Assembly (NCBI GenBank): GCA_910585205.1
Contig: CAJUCC010000073.1
Coordinates: 1-41,154 of the forward strand
Origin: an uncultured Lachnospiraceae bacterium
GTDB taxonomy: Bacteria > Bacillota > Clostridia > Lachnospirales > Lachnospiraceae
Reading direction: 5' to 3'
DNA length: 41,154 nt
The notes under the pieces were generated by a model. It did not search any database and had not been told where the DNA came from. It saw nothing but the letters and a program-made list of their open reading frames with translations. This document shows positions 1 to 8,185 of this stretch, in pieces. Position numbers and translations under genes: made by a program. The stretch's first letter is position 1. Each line of letters starts with the position of its first letter.

Positions 1-476
1 ACTTCCCGGCCCGGCAGATACCCCTCCATATTAACAAGCCGCTGCGCCGTACCGGCGGAAAAAATGCCGGCCGGACGACTGCCCGCGATATGCAGCGCGC
101 CTCTGGCCCGCTCCCGGCAGCCCATAGCCAGCACGACCGCGCCTGCCCGAATCCGAAACACCCCTTCCGTCCGGTTCACCGCTGTCACGGTCTTGTCACT
201 GCCGATGTCCGTTACCATCGTATCCGTCATGCATACGATGCCCCGTTCTCTGACCATCGCGATAAACCGCGCTGCATATTCCGGTCCGGTGAGTTCCTCC
301 CGGAAGGTATGCAGGCCGAATCCGTTGTGAATACACTGATTCAAAATCCCGCCCGGCTCCCGGTCCCGTTCCAGTATGAGAATGCCGGCTGCCCCGGCGT
401 CCCACGCCGCCACCGCCGCCGCCAGCCCGGCAGGACCGCCGCCGACCACCACAATATCATATTCATATCCTTTCAC
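1..476 (-). CDS. FAD-dependent NAD(P)-type oxidoreductase (GlpB-like), partial
   Basis: This is the N-terminal 158 residues of a flavoprotein whose 3' part lies beyond the window. I chose a GTG start at 476-474 that overlaps the TGA of the upstream dehydrogenase (GTGA) and sits behind an AGGAGG Shine-Dalgarno site. The protein begins with a Rossmann FAD-binding motif (VVVGGGPAGLAAA, residues about 9-21), followed by an ILERDREPGGILNQC segment typical of the pyridine-nucleotide-disulphide oxidoreductase family. In many Firmicutes a glpK or GlpA-like gene is followed by such an FAD/NAD(P) oxidoreductase and then a small DUF1667 protein. The role in passing electrons from glycerol-3-phosphate oxidation is inferred from that context. 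The next gene cannot be seen. Confidence 0.8.
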   Translation of the reverse strand, partial: MKGYEYDIVVVGGGPAGLAAAVAAWDAGAAGILILERDREPGGILNQCIHNGFGLHTFREELTGPEYAARFIAMVRERGIVCMTDTMVTDIGSDKTVTAVNRTEGVFRIRAGAVVLAMGCRERARGALHIAGSRPAGIFSAGTAQRLVNMEGYLPGRE

Positions 477-1927
477 AATGCCGTTCCCTCCTGCCCGCCT
501 TTTCCCGTACGATTTACCACAATGTGCGATCCGCCGCCGGATTTGGTGACTGCCTCCGTCGGAATATCCAGCTCCCGGGCCAATATCTCCATCACCCTCG
601 GGCTGCAAAACCCCGACTGGCACCTGCCCATCCCCGCACGTGTACGGCGTTTCACGCCGTCCAGCGATCTGGCTCCGACCGGTCTGCGGATGGCATCGAT
701 AATCTCTCCCTCCGTGACCGATTCACAGCGGCAGACAATCGTACCGTAAGCCGGATTCCTCCGGATCAGTTCACTCTGTTCTTCCACTGACAGATCGGCG
801 GGTCGCAAAATCCCTCTGCGCTCTGCCTGAAACGAATCGTTTTTCTGCAGGCACAAACGCTCACGCAGCAGATCCGCCACCATCACACCGACAGCGGGCG
901 CCGCCGTAAGGCCCGGCGACTCGATTCCCGCCGCATCGATAAAGCCCGGCGCATCCGTCAGTTCCCCGATGATAAAATCATGTCCGTCTTCATGGGCGCG
1001 CAGCCCGGAAAAAGAAGTAATCGTCTGCCGGAACGGAATGTCCCGCACAACCTGCGCCGCTTTCTCCATCACCTCATTCAGACCGCCGCGCGTTGTATTT
1101 GTGCCTTCTTTGTCCGCAATGTCCGCCGCCGTAGGCCCTGCGAGCAGATTGCCATGGACGGTCGGTGTCACGAGTACGCCCTTTCCCCGCTCCGTCGGCA
1201 GCGTAAATATCGTATACCGCACATGCCCGCCGGCAGTCCGGTCCAGCAGGCAATATTCGCCCCGTCTGGGCGTTATGCGAATCTTGTCTTCGCTTACCAT
1301 ATTGTGAAAGACATCCGCATATACGCCGGCCGCATTGACAACAAAGCGGCTTTTGATCTGCCCCTGCCGCGTATTCAAAATATACTGTCCGTTCTCCCTG
1401 CGGACCGCTGTCACCGCCGTGTCAAAGCGAAATGTCACACCGTTGACGGCCGCATTTTCCGCCAGCGCAATCGTCAGCAGAAACGGGCATACGATTCCGC
1501 CCGTAGGCGCATACAGCGCCGCCGCCACCGCATCGGAAAGATTCGGTTCCAGGGCATGCGCCTCCTCCCGGGAAAGAATCCGCAAACCCGTAACGCCGTT
1601 TTTTATTCCCCGCTCAAGCAGCGTCTCCAGACCGGGAATGTCCGCTTCCCGCAGACAGGTTACGAGAGAGCCGTTCCGGGAAAAGGGAAAATCCAGTTCC
1701 CGTGACAACGCCTCCATCATCGCATTCCCTTTTACATTCAACTGCGCCATCAAAGAGCCATTGGCCGCATCGTATCCTGCATGCACAATGGCGCTGTTTG
1801 CCTTCGAGGTACCGCAGCACACGTCTTCACACCGCTCCACGACGCAGACACTGACCCGGTAGCGGGACAGTTCCCTCGCAATCGCACATCCCGTAACGCC
1901 GGCGCCGATAATACACACGTCATACAT
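473..1927 (-). CDS. Anaerobic glycerol-3-phosphate dehydrogenase-like FAD oxidoreductase with C-terminal BFD-like [2Fe-2S] domain
   Basis: This 484-residue flavoprotein probably oxidises glycerol-3-phosphate to dihydroxyacetone phosphate, or acts on a related substrate. The N-terminus carries a GxGxxG FAD motif (IIGAGVTGCAIARELSRY, from about residue 6). The body matches the DAO/GlpA fold (NAAGVYAD, SFSGLRAHEDGHDFIIG). The C-terminal 100 residues hold four cysteines in CRCESV and GRCQSGFC, the pattern of a BFD-like [2Fe-2S] domain. I placed the start at the ATG of MYDVCIIG, 20 nt after the glpK stop with a GGGAG site. An ATG at 1951 overlapping the glpK stop (ATGA) would add eight residues and is a real alternative. 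It lies between glpK and an FAD oxidoreductase in one operon. It could also be the L-2-hydroxyglutarate-oxidase-like branch; glpK next door favours glycerol. Confidence 0.83.
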   Translation of the reverse strand: MYDVCIIGAGVTGCAIARELSRYRVSVCVVERCEDVCCGTSKANSAIVHAGYDAANGSLMAQLNVKGNAMMEALSRELDFPFSRNGSLVTCLREADIPGLETLLERGIKNGVTGLRILSREEAHALEPNLSDAVAAALYAPTGGIVCPFLLTIALAENAAVNGVTFRFDTAVTAVRRENGQYILNTRQGQIKSRFVVNAAGVYADVFHNMVSEDKIRITPRRGEYCLLDRTAGGHVRYTIFTLPTERGKGVLVTPTVHGNLLAGPTAADIADKEGTNTTRGGLNEVMEKAAQVVRDIPFRQTITSFSGLRAHEDGHDFIIGELTDAPGFIDAAGIESPGLTAAPAVGVMVADLLRERLCLQKNDSFQAERRGILRPADLSVEEQSELIRRNPAYGTIVCRCESVTEGEIIDAIRRPVGARSLDGVKRRTRAGMGRCQSGFCSPRVMEILARELDIPTEAVTKSGGGSHIVVNRTGKGGQEGTAL

Positions 1928-1947
1928 GATGCTCTGTTCTCCCATTC

Positions 1948-3444
1948 TCATATTTCTTTCGCCCATCCATACGCACACCGCACGGCTTTATTCCAGTCGG
2001 CGATGGCCGCATTCCGCCGCACATCCTCCATGTCAGGCATAAATATCCTGTCCGTCTGCCAGTTCTGTATCACTTCTTCCCTGCTTTTCCAGTATCCGAC
2101 GGCAAGACCGGCCAGATACGCCGCGCCCATCGCAGTCGTCTCCACACACACGGGCCTGTTCACCGGTACGTTGCTGATGTCGGCCTGAAACTGCATCAGA
2201 AAATTATTGGCGCAGGCGCCGCCGTCCACCTTCAACGACTTTATGGCGATACCGGAATCCGCCGTCATCGCCGCCGCCACATCCTCCACCTGAAAGGCAA
2301 GTGACTCCAGCGTGGCACGGATCACATGATATTTGTTGACACCCCGGGTAATGCCCATGATCGTCCCCCGCGCGTACTGATCCCAGTGGGGCGCGCCCAG
2401 GCCGGTAAAAGCCGGAACGACATAACAGCCGTTCGTATCCGGCACACGGGAAGCCATATATTCGGAATCCGCCGCGGAATCAATCAGCCGCATCTCATCC
2501 CGCAGCCACTGCACCGCTGCTCCCGCCGAAAAGACAGAACCTTCCAGCGCATAGTTTACGGTATCGCCCAGTCCCCAGGCGATGGTCGTGACAAGTCCGT
2601 TCTTCGAATAAACCGGCTTTTCCCCGGTATTCATCAAAAGAAAGCATCCCGTTCCATATGTGTTTTTCGCCTCTCCTGCCGAAAAGCACGTCTGACCGAA
2701 CAGCGCCGCCTGCTGATCGCCGGCCGCCCCGCCGATCGGAATGGAACCGCCGAAGAAAGAGGCGTCCGCCTCTCCGTAAACGCAGCTCGACGGCTTTACT
2801 TCCGGCAGCATGCAGGCCGGAATATCAAGCTCCCGCAATATCTCCGGGTCCCACTGCAATTTCCGAATGTCGAACAGCATCGTACGGGATGCATTGGAAT
2901 AGTCGGTGACATGCACCCTGCCCTTTGTCAGCTTCCAGATCAGCCATGTCTCAACCGTGCCAAACAGAAGTTCTCCCGCCTGCGCCCGCTCCCTTGCTCC
3001 CTCCACATGATCCAGAATCCATCGTATCTTTGTGGCGGAAAAATAGGCATCGATCACCAGACCTGTCTTTTCCCGAAACGTATCTGTCAACCCTTTTTCC
3101 TTTAAGCGGTCACAATACTCCGAAGTCCGCCGGCACTGCCATACGATGGCGTGACAGATCGGCTCTCCGGTCTTCTTATCCCACACAATCGCTGTCTCAC
3201 GCTGATTTGTTATGCCGATCGCCGCAATGTCTTCCGCCGTCGCGCCGACCTTTGACATGGCCTCCACCGCTACGCCGAGCTGCGTGGACCAGATTTCATT
3301 CGCGTCGTGTTCCACCCAACCCGGCCGCGGGAAATACTGCGTAAATTCTTTCTGTGCCATACTGCATATTTCCCCGTTTTTCTGAAACAGAATACAGCGA
3401 TTGCTCGTCGTCCCTGCATCCAGCGCCATCACATACTTTGCCAT
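1948..3444 (-). CDS. glpK: Glycerol kinase
   Basis: This cytosolic FGGY-family kinase converts glycerol and ATP to glycerol-3-phosphate. At 498 residues it matches the family length. The N-terminal phosphate loop DAGTTSNRCILF (residues 9-20), the ITNQRET motif (78-84), GAAGDQQAALFGQ (239-251) and the C-terminal VDGGACANNFLMQ are all intact. The start is the ATG of MAKYVMALD behind an AGGAGG site; an upstream in-frame ATG gives an unlikely extension. It heads the operon with the two flavoproteins. In Gram-positive GlpK a histidine in a HF(Y/F)G loop is phosphorylated by the PTS. The corresponding loop here reads ASFFGG with serine at 229, so that control is probably absent. Confidence 0.96.
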   Translation of the reverse strand: MAKYVMALDAGTTSNRCILFQKNGEICSMAQKEFTQYFPRPGWVEHDANEIWSTQLGVAVEAMSKVGATAEDIAAIGITNQRETAIVWDKKTGEPICHAIVWQCRRTSEYCDRLKEKGLTDTFREKTGLVIDAYFSATKIRWILDHVEGARERAQAGELLFGTVETWLIWKLTKGRVHVTDYSNASRTMLFDIRKLQWDPEILRELDIPACMLPEVKPSSCVYGEADASFFGGSIPIGGAAGDQQAALFGQTCFSAGEAKNTYGTGCFLLMNTGEKPVYSKNGLVTTIAWGLGDTVNYALEGSVFSAGAAVQWLRDEMRLIDSAADSEYMASRVPDTNGCYVVPAFTGLGAPHWDQYARGTIMGITRGVNKYHVIRATLESLAFQVEDVAAAMTADSGIAIKSLKVDGGACANNFLMQFQADISNVPVNRPVCVETTAMGAAYLAGLAVGYWKSREEVIQNWQTDRIFMPDMEDVRRNAAIADWNKAVRCAYGWAKEI

Positions 3445-3479
3445 ATTTTTCCCTCCTGCCTGCCGAATCATTCTCTTAT

Positions 3480-3508
3480 CTTATAACAGGGCCGGCGTTC
3501 TGATGCAA
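3480..3508 (-). promoter_or_regulatory. Possible glpK promoter
   Basis: An extended -10 element, TGTTATAAG (hexamer at 3480-3485), lies 17 bp from a poor -35 (TTGCAT, 3503-3508). Transcription would start about 30 bp upstream of the glpK ATG. The -35 and spacer lie within the right half of the hairpin assigned as terminator of the upstream gene, which makes the call tentative. Confidence 0.35.
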
Positions 3509-3520
3509 CGCCGGCCCTGT
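3486..3520 (-). terminator. Hairpin terminator after the SGNH hydrolase gene
   Basis: A perfect 14-bp GC-rich stem (ACAGGGCCGGCGTT, 3486-3499, pairing with 3507-3520) closes a 7-nt loop just downstream of the SGNH gene stop. No strong T-tract follows on the minus strand (TATAAGATAAG), so termination may be incomplete and some read-through into glpK is possible. Confidence 0.7.
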
Positions 3521-3542
3521 CATTTCTGCCATATGCCGTAAC

Positions 3543-4508
3543 TCAATATGGATTGTCAAACAGCTTACGGTACACACATGCGCCTACCAGCCCATGCCCC
3601 GCGGCATTGGGATGCAGGCCGTCCACCAGATATGCCGCTTGTTTGCTGGAAAAATCCAGCTCCGGCTCATTGAAAAGATCAATCACACGAATCCCCCAGA
3701 ATGCCGCCATCTCCTGTATGGCAGTCACATACTGGTTCAGATAGTAACCGTTCTGGTTCCGCCGCATATAGCCTACCCGGCGCAGCGGCGTCATAAATAC
3801 CACTTCCCCGTCCGGGTATTTCTGTTTCAGGCCGCACATCAACAGATTCAGCGCACCGTAAAACGTATCCGGCGTCAGATCACCCATCGCGCCGACGGGC
3901 GTGCCCATCTTGTTAAACTGTGCATAATCATTGGTGCCTCCCAGCACGAGAATCAGATTGGCATCCGGTTCCATCGCGGGATACCGGTCAATCAGCCTGT
4001 CGGGATGCGGCCCGCCGATGCTGGAACCGTTCCATCCGTAGTTATTCAGTGTCACCGCGCCTGCTTTTGCGGCAACCACACCGGGAAACGCCTGCCCTCT
4101 GTCCGACAGCTTATCGCCATACGTAATGCTATCGCCAAGCGCATTGATCTTAATCTCACCTTCGATGGTGATCTCCCGCCAGACAGTCGGCGGCGGAACC
4201 GTATACTCCTCCACCGCATCACCGGGAATATATCCGGTCATACCCACATAGTAGATCTGCAGCCATCCGTTATCCGTCTTTCCGGTTGCAATGGCAGGCT
4301 GCCCTTCGCGCAGACTGCCCAGAACTATCCATGCGGTTCCCGGCATCATATGTACTTCCGTATCCGCTTTCATGGAAAGATATGCTGTGTAAGGAGTAAT
4401 CGCTATTGCCGCCTGCTCCTCCTGCGCCGCCGCCTCCCTGCCGCTTCCGAGAAAGCAGAGCAGACACAGCGCCATTCCTGCAAGCAACGTTACCGCCTTT
4501 TTCTTCAT
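3543..4508 (-). CDS. Secreted SGNH/GDSL hydrolase with N-terminal SH3-like domain
   Basis: This is a 321-residue exported esterase or acetylesterase-like protein. A lysine-rich signal peptide (MKKKAVTLLAGMALCLLCFLGSG) is followed by a bacterial SH3-like segment (about 38-105, with GWLQIYYVGMTGYIP) and an SGNH hydrolase domain. The catalytic blocks are visible: GDSITYG with Ser127, GGTND with Asn193, and DGLHPNAAGH with Asp296 and His299. The start is the ATG preceded by AGGAGGTTGAC. It lies 23 nt downstream of a DUF5722-like secreted protein and is followed by a strong hairpin, so the two form an operon. Deacetylation of a glycan attacked by the partner is an inference; the substrate is unknown. 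Confidence 0.85.
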   Translation of the reverse strand: MKKKAVTLLAGMALCLLCFLGSGREAAAQEEQAAIAITPYTAYLSMKADTEVHMMPGTAWIVLGSLREGQPAIATGKTDNGWLQIYYVGMTGYIPGDAVEEYTVPPPTVWREITIEGEIKINALGDSITYGDKLSDRGQAFPGVVAAKAGAVTLNNYGWNGSSIGGPHPDRLIDRYPAMEPDANLILVLGGTNDYAQFNKMGTPVGAMGDLTPDTFYGALNLLMCGLKQKYPDGEVVFMTPLRRVGYMRRNQNGYYLNQYVTAIQEMAAFWGIRVIDLFNEPELDFSSKQAAYLVDGLHPNAAGHGLVGACVYRKLFDNPY

Positions 4509-4531
4509 GTCAACCTCCTGCGGCATAATTC

Positions 4532-6157
4532 CTATCTTGCCGTGATAACCTGACCCCAGTCAGAGATACCCATCCATGCCTTTGCCTGTTCCGTGTAAGC
4601 AGCCGCATTGCCTGTATCAATATTCTTATAGAAATCATATACAAGCTTCGGGCTTCCGTCCACATTTGTCAGACCAAATGCCAGGCCCTGGCCGATCTCT
4701 GCCGCCACATCCGTCTCTCTGGAGAGAATGAATGCGTCGATATGCTGATTGTTTTCAGCCTGCAGATAACCGTGTACGAAAGAAGCTGCCTGCATGTCTT
4801 CGCCCTGTGAAGAAGTATAACCAACTTCGCTGGCGATAATGGAACGTACCTGTCCGTTCGGTGCGAGCAGTTCCGGTCTGCACATATAGTCTGTCAGAAC
4901 TTCGATGTTTTCCATGGTGACATATGCGCTTCCCACATTGTGCTTTACAAGATTCTTGTAATAAGCGCCTGTCGTCCAGTAAGGAGCCCATGTCAGAGGC
5001 AGCGGCATGGGATGGCATGCCAGACCCCAGTCGATATTGCCGCCTGCGGCGATATTGGCGTTGAAGGAATCAATCAGATCCTTGCTGTCATATTTGCCGA
5101 TTTCTCTTCTGTTTCTGTCCCACTGCTGATCGATACAGATATATACATTGGCATTGGCATTTCTGCTCTTAATGCCGTTGTAGAACAAACGGTATGCTTC
5201 CGCGTATTCGTTGACATATGCATTCAGATCCTGAATGTTGATGTAGTTCCACTCTACTCTCGCCGTTACTTCGTTGCCGACGATCCAGTTGTCAACCTTG
5301 CCCTTGCCCTGATTGGAGTAACGCTCTGCAAGGAAAGAAGCAGCCGCTGCGATTGTTTCCACACCCTGCGGCTCCGCCGTATTGAATGCATAATACGGGC
5401 ACGCAGAACCGTCTCTGGAAAGCGGATGCAGCATATACGGGAATCTGCCGTCGTTGTTGTTCAGAAGCGCTGCCGTAATTGCAATGCCTCTGTCAGAAAG
5501 TGTCTTGAAAATATTGTCGTACTCTGCTACCACAAGACCGTTAAACTGATATGTCTTACCGTTGTAGTTATAATTAACGGTGGGATAGCTTGCATTTGTT
5601 GTGGGCCCCAGGATATTGGAGATCGGAATATTGTAAATCGCCTGCTTAACGCCCAGATCAACAAGTTCGCCGCCCGCCAGTTTCGCCGGGTCGATCAAAA
5701 GCCCCTTCTTGCCTGCGTTCGTTCTGCCCACTGTATGATCCGCGATCGCTTCCGGATTTACAATATATGCGCCTGTATTAACCGGCACATACTGTCCGCC
5801 CTGCAGAGCAGCCACGATAAATTTGGAGTACAGACGGGAGTCCGCACTGTTGGCATTCAGCGGTGTGGTAAATGTGGCGTTGGTTCCTGCCGGTGCGCTT
5901 GCCAGTGCGTTCGTCGTAATCGCGTCGGAATAAATCGGTTCCGCGAACAGGTAAAGCATTCCGTCATCGCTGGCCGGTGCGCTGGTTGCGCTGGCCGTCA
6001 CGTTTACGTCCTTGCCGCTGATAGCTGCCGTCACAATCATGCTGCCCGGAGCCGCTTCCACCACAGCGGCTTCATTTCCCGCCGCGCCGGATACCACCAG
6101 CACGAACGCGGAGAGGATTCCTGCAGCCAGAATCCTGATGCTTTTTTTGAATCTCAT
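4532..6157 (-). CDS. Secreted DUF5722-like TIM-barrel (putative glycoside hydrolase)
   Basis: This 541-residue exported protein resembles the DUF5722 family, which looks like clan GH-A glycoside hydrolases but has no assigned activity that I know of. A signal peptide covers about residues 1-36 (cleavage near VEAAPGS). A beta-sandwich-like region follows (about 38-135, rich in Ala/Thr/Ser). The barrel region contains WIVGNEVTARVEW (Glu296) and IIASEVGYTSSQGED (Glu444), placed as the acid/base and nucleophile glutamates would be in a retaining GH-A enzyme. That catalytic assignment is inferred. The start has an AAGGGG site 9 nt upstream. The SGNH hydrolase follows 23 nt downstream. A host- or diet-derived polysaccharide substrate is plausible but not shown. 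Confidence 0.78.
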   Translation of the reverse strand: MRFKKSIRILAAGILSAFVLVVSGAAGNEAAVVEAAPGSMIVTAAISGKDVNVTASATSAPASDDGMLYLFAEPIYSDAITTNALASAPAGTNATFTTPLNANSADSRLYSKFIVAALQGGQYVPVNTGAYIVNPEAIADHTVGRTNAGKKGLLIDPAKLAGGELVDLGVKQAIYNIPISNILGPTTNASYPTVNYNYNGKTYQFNGLVVAEYDNIFKTLSDRGIAITAALLNNNDGRFPYMLHPLSRDGSACPYYAFNTAEPQGVETIAAAASFLAERYSNQGKGKVDNWIVGNEVTARVEWNYINIQDLNAYVNEYAEAYRLFYNGIKSRNANANVYICIDQQWDRNRREIGKYDSKDLIDSFNANIAAGGNIDWGLACHPMPLPLTWAPYWTTGAYYKNLVKHNVGSAYVTMENIEVLTDYMCRPELLAPNGQVRSIIASEVGYTSSQGEDMQAASFVHGYLQAENNQHIDAFILSRETDVAAEIGQGLAFGLTNVDGSPKLVYDFYKNIDTGNAAAYTEQAKAWMGISDWGQVITAR

Positions 6158-6255
6158 AAATTACTTTCCCCTTTCATTCGTATCGATTCACAGTAGTTTT
6201 TCCGCCCACTGCAACAACGTTCGACGGATACGATCGTACAGCGAGAGGTATTTAT

Positions 6256-6284
6256 ATGCTAGCATAATTACATATTTTTCGCAA
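6256..6284 (-). promoter_or_regulatory. Promoter of the DUF5722-SGNH operon
   Basis: The elements are -35 TTGCGA (6279-6284), a 17-bp spacer and -10 TAGCAT (6256-6261) with an upstream TG giving an extended -10. It faces away from the rqcH promoter and leaves a 5' untranslated region of about 90 nt. The assignment is by consensus only. Confidence 0.45.
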
Positions 6285-6291
6285 CAAATAC

Positions 6292-6320
6292 TGTGCAATA
6301 TTTGTGATGTCTGGTATACT
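6292..6320 (+). promoter_or_regulatory. Promoter of rqcH
   Basis: An extended -10 TGGTATACT (hexamer 6315-6320) stands about 85 bp upstream of the rqcH ATG. The -35 (TGTGCA, 6292-6297) is weak, as is common with extended -10 promoters. The inferred transcription start near 6327 is only a few bases ahead of a strong hairpin. Confidence 0.5.
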
Positions 6321-6330
6321 GAACTATATT

Positions 6331-6361
6331 TGGCACGGGAACGCCGGCGGCGTTCCCGCCA
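6331..6361 (+). other. Stable hairpin at the 5' end of the rqcH transcript
   Basis: A 9-bp GC-rich stem (GGGAACGCC with GGCGTTCCC, loop GGC) is extended by TGGC/GCCA across a 2-nt bulge. It begins within a few bases of the predicted transcription start and ends 45 nt before the rqcH ATG. No U-tract follows, so a 5'-stabilising or regulatory hairpin is more likely than a terminator. Confidence 0.55.
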
Positions 6362-6405
6362 ATACACCAAAATCACAGAAAAACACAGAAAAGGAATCCC
6401 ATACC

Positions 6406-8148
6406 ATGGCATTTGACGGTATCACCATCGCATGTATCACAAAAGAATTGCAGACTCTCCTGACCGGCGGACGCATTGTCAAGATTGCGCAGCCGGAAAG
6501 CGACGCGCTGCTTCTCACAATACGCAGCGGGCAGGGAAATTACAGGCTTTTTCTCTCTGCCAGCGCATCGCTGCCGCTGCTCTATCTGTATCCGGAAACG
6601 ATGACAAGTCCCATGACGGCGCCGAATTTTTGTATGCTTCTGCGCAAGCATATCCAAAACGGGCGTATCCTGCAGATCACTCAGCCGGGACTGGAACGCA
6701 TCGTCCGCATGGAAATCGAACATCTGAATGAGATGGGGGATCTGTGCCGAAAGTCTCTGCTGATCGAGATTATGGGCAAACACAGCAATATTATTTTCAT
6801 GGATGACCGGGACACGATCATAGACAGTATCAAACATGTCTCCGGCATGGTCAGCTCTGTCCGGGAAGTGCTCCCCGGCAGGCCCTACTTTATCCCCCGG
6901 ACACAGGAAAAGGAAGATCCCCTGCAGACGCAGGCGGCCCGCTTTCACACCCTTCTTCCCTCCAAAGCCATGCCCGCTTATAAGGCCCTCTATATGACTT
7001 TTACAGGAATCTCGCCCCTGATCGCGCAGGAACTCTGCTATCTGGCGGGCATCGACGGGGACAAACCCGCGCAGGCGCTGTCCCCCGAAGAACGCACGGC
7101 GCTCTGGGATGCTTTTTATCATCTGATACGGCGCATTACGACCGGGACATATTTCCCGCATATCCTGTATGAAAAAGGACTCCCGAAAGAATATGCCTGC
7201 ATTCCTCTGACCTGCTACGAAAACTGTGAGACAAAAGCGTTTGCCTCCGTCTCCGAACTGCTGCACACCTATTACGCGGAAAAGAACACCGTGACCCGCA
7301 TCCGGCAGAAATCTGCCGACCTGCGCCGCATCGTACAGACCGCACTCGAACGCAATGTCAAAAAGTATGACCTGCAGCAAAAGCAGATCAAAGACACGGA
7401 AAAAAAAGAATTATACCGGGTCTACGGCGAGCTGCTCAATACGTACGGATACGGAACGGCGCCCGGCAGTAAATCCATGCAGGCGGTGAACTATTACACC
7501 GGAGAAGAAATCACCATCCCTCTTGATCCGCTGCTCTCGCCGTCCGAAAATGCCAAAAAATATTTCGAAAAATACGGAAAGTTAAAACGGACATACGAAG
7601 CGCTGTCCGAACTGACCAAAAAAGGCAGGGCGGAGATCGATCATCTGGAATCCATCGCCGCCTCGCTGGATATTGCCCTGGAGGAAGAAGACCTTGTGCA
7701 GATTCGGGAAGAACTGATCGAAAGCGGCTTTGTCCGCAGAAAAGGCGGCAAAAAAAAGAGCAAAGTCACCAGCAGACCGTTTCATTATATCAGCAGCGAC
7801 GGATATGACATTTATGTCGGAAAAAACAACTACCAGAACGAAGAGCTGACATTCCGTTTTGCCTCCGGCAATGACTGGTGGTTCCATGCCAAAGGCATGC
7901 CCGGCTCCCATGTCATCCTCAAAGCAGACAAAGACGGAGAAATCCCCGACCAGGCGTTTGAGGAAGCCGGGAAGCTGGCGGCCTATTATTCCCGCGCCAG
8001 AGGACAGCAAAAAGCGGAAATCGACTACACCCGGAAAAAAAATGTGAAAAAGCCCGGCGGCAGCGCGCCCGGCTTTGTCGTATACTATACCAACTATTCT
8101 CTTGTCATCGATTCGGATATTGCCGGGCTGCGGCTCGTGTCAAACTAA
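6406..8148 (+). CDS. rqcH: Ribosome quality control factor RqcH (NFACT, Rqc2 homologue)
   Basis: RqcH binds 60S-like 50S subunits carrying stalled peptidyl-tRNA and directs addition of C-terminal alanine tails that mark the nascent chain for proteolysis. Older annotation calls it fibronectin-binding protein. At 580 residues it matches the family. An NFACT-N domain fills roughly the first 200 residues, followed by an HhH and long coiled-coil region (about 260-440, rich in Lys/Glu), and a C-terminal NFACT-R domain with YDIYVGKNNYQNEEL and DWWFHAKGMPGSHVIL (near residue 490). The start is the ATG of MAFDGI with AAGGA ten bases upstream; an upstream in-frame ATG lies near the predicted transcription start and is rejected. 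It is a single-gene unit facing the LRR-like gene. Confidence 0.93.
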   Translation: MAFDGITIACITKELQTLLTGGRIVKIAQPESDALLLTIRSGQGNYRLFLSASASLPLLYLYPETMTSPMTAPNFCMLLRKHIQNGRILQITQPGLERIVRMEIEHLNEMGDLCRKSLLIEIMGKHSNIIFMDDRDTIIDSIKHVSGMVSSVREVLPGRPYFIPRTQEKEDPLQTQAARFHTLLPSKAMPAYKALYMTFTGISPLIAQELCYLAGIDGDKPAQALSPEERTALWDAFYHLIRRITTGTYFPHILYEKGLPKEYACIPLTCYENCETKAFASVSELLHTYYAEKNTVTRIRQKSADLRRIVQTALERNVKKYDLQQKQIKDTEKKELYRVYGELLNTYGYGTAPGSKSMQAVNYYTGEEITIPLDPLLSPSENAKKYFEKYGKLKRTYEALSELTKKGRAEIDHLESIAASLDIALEEEDLVQIREELIESGFVRRKGGKKKSKVTSRPFHYISSDGYDIYVGKNNYQNEELTFRFASGNDWWFHAKGMPGSHVILKADKDGEIPDQAFEEAGKLAAYYSRARGQQKAEIDYTRKKNVKKPGGSAPGFVVYYTNYSLVIDSDIAGLRLVSN

Positions 8149-8185
8149 GCATACAACGGCCATCGGCGGTAAAACAGGCGCCCGG

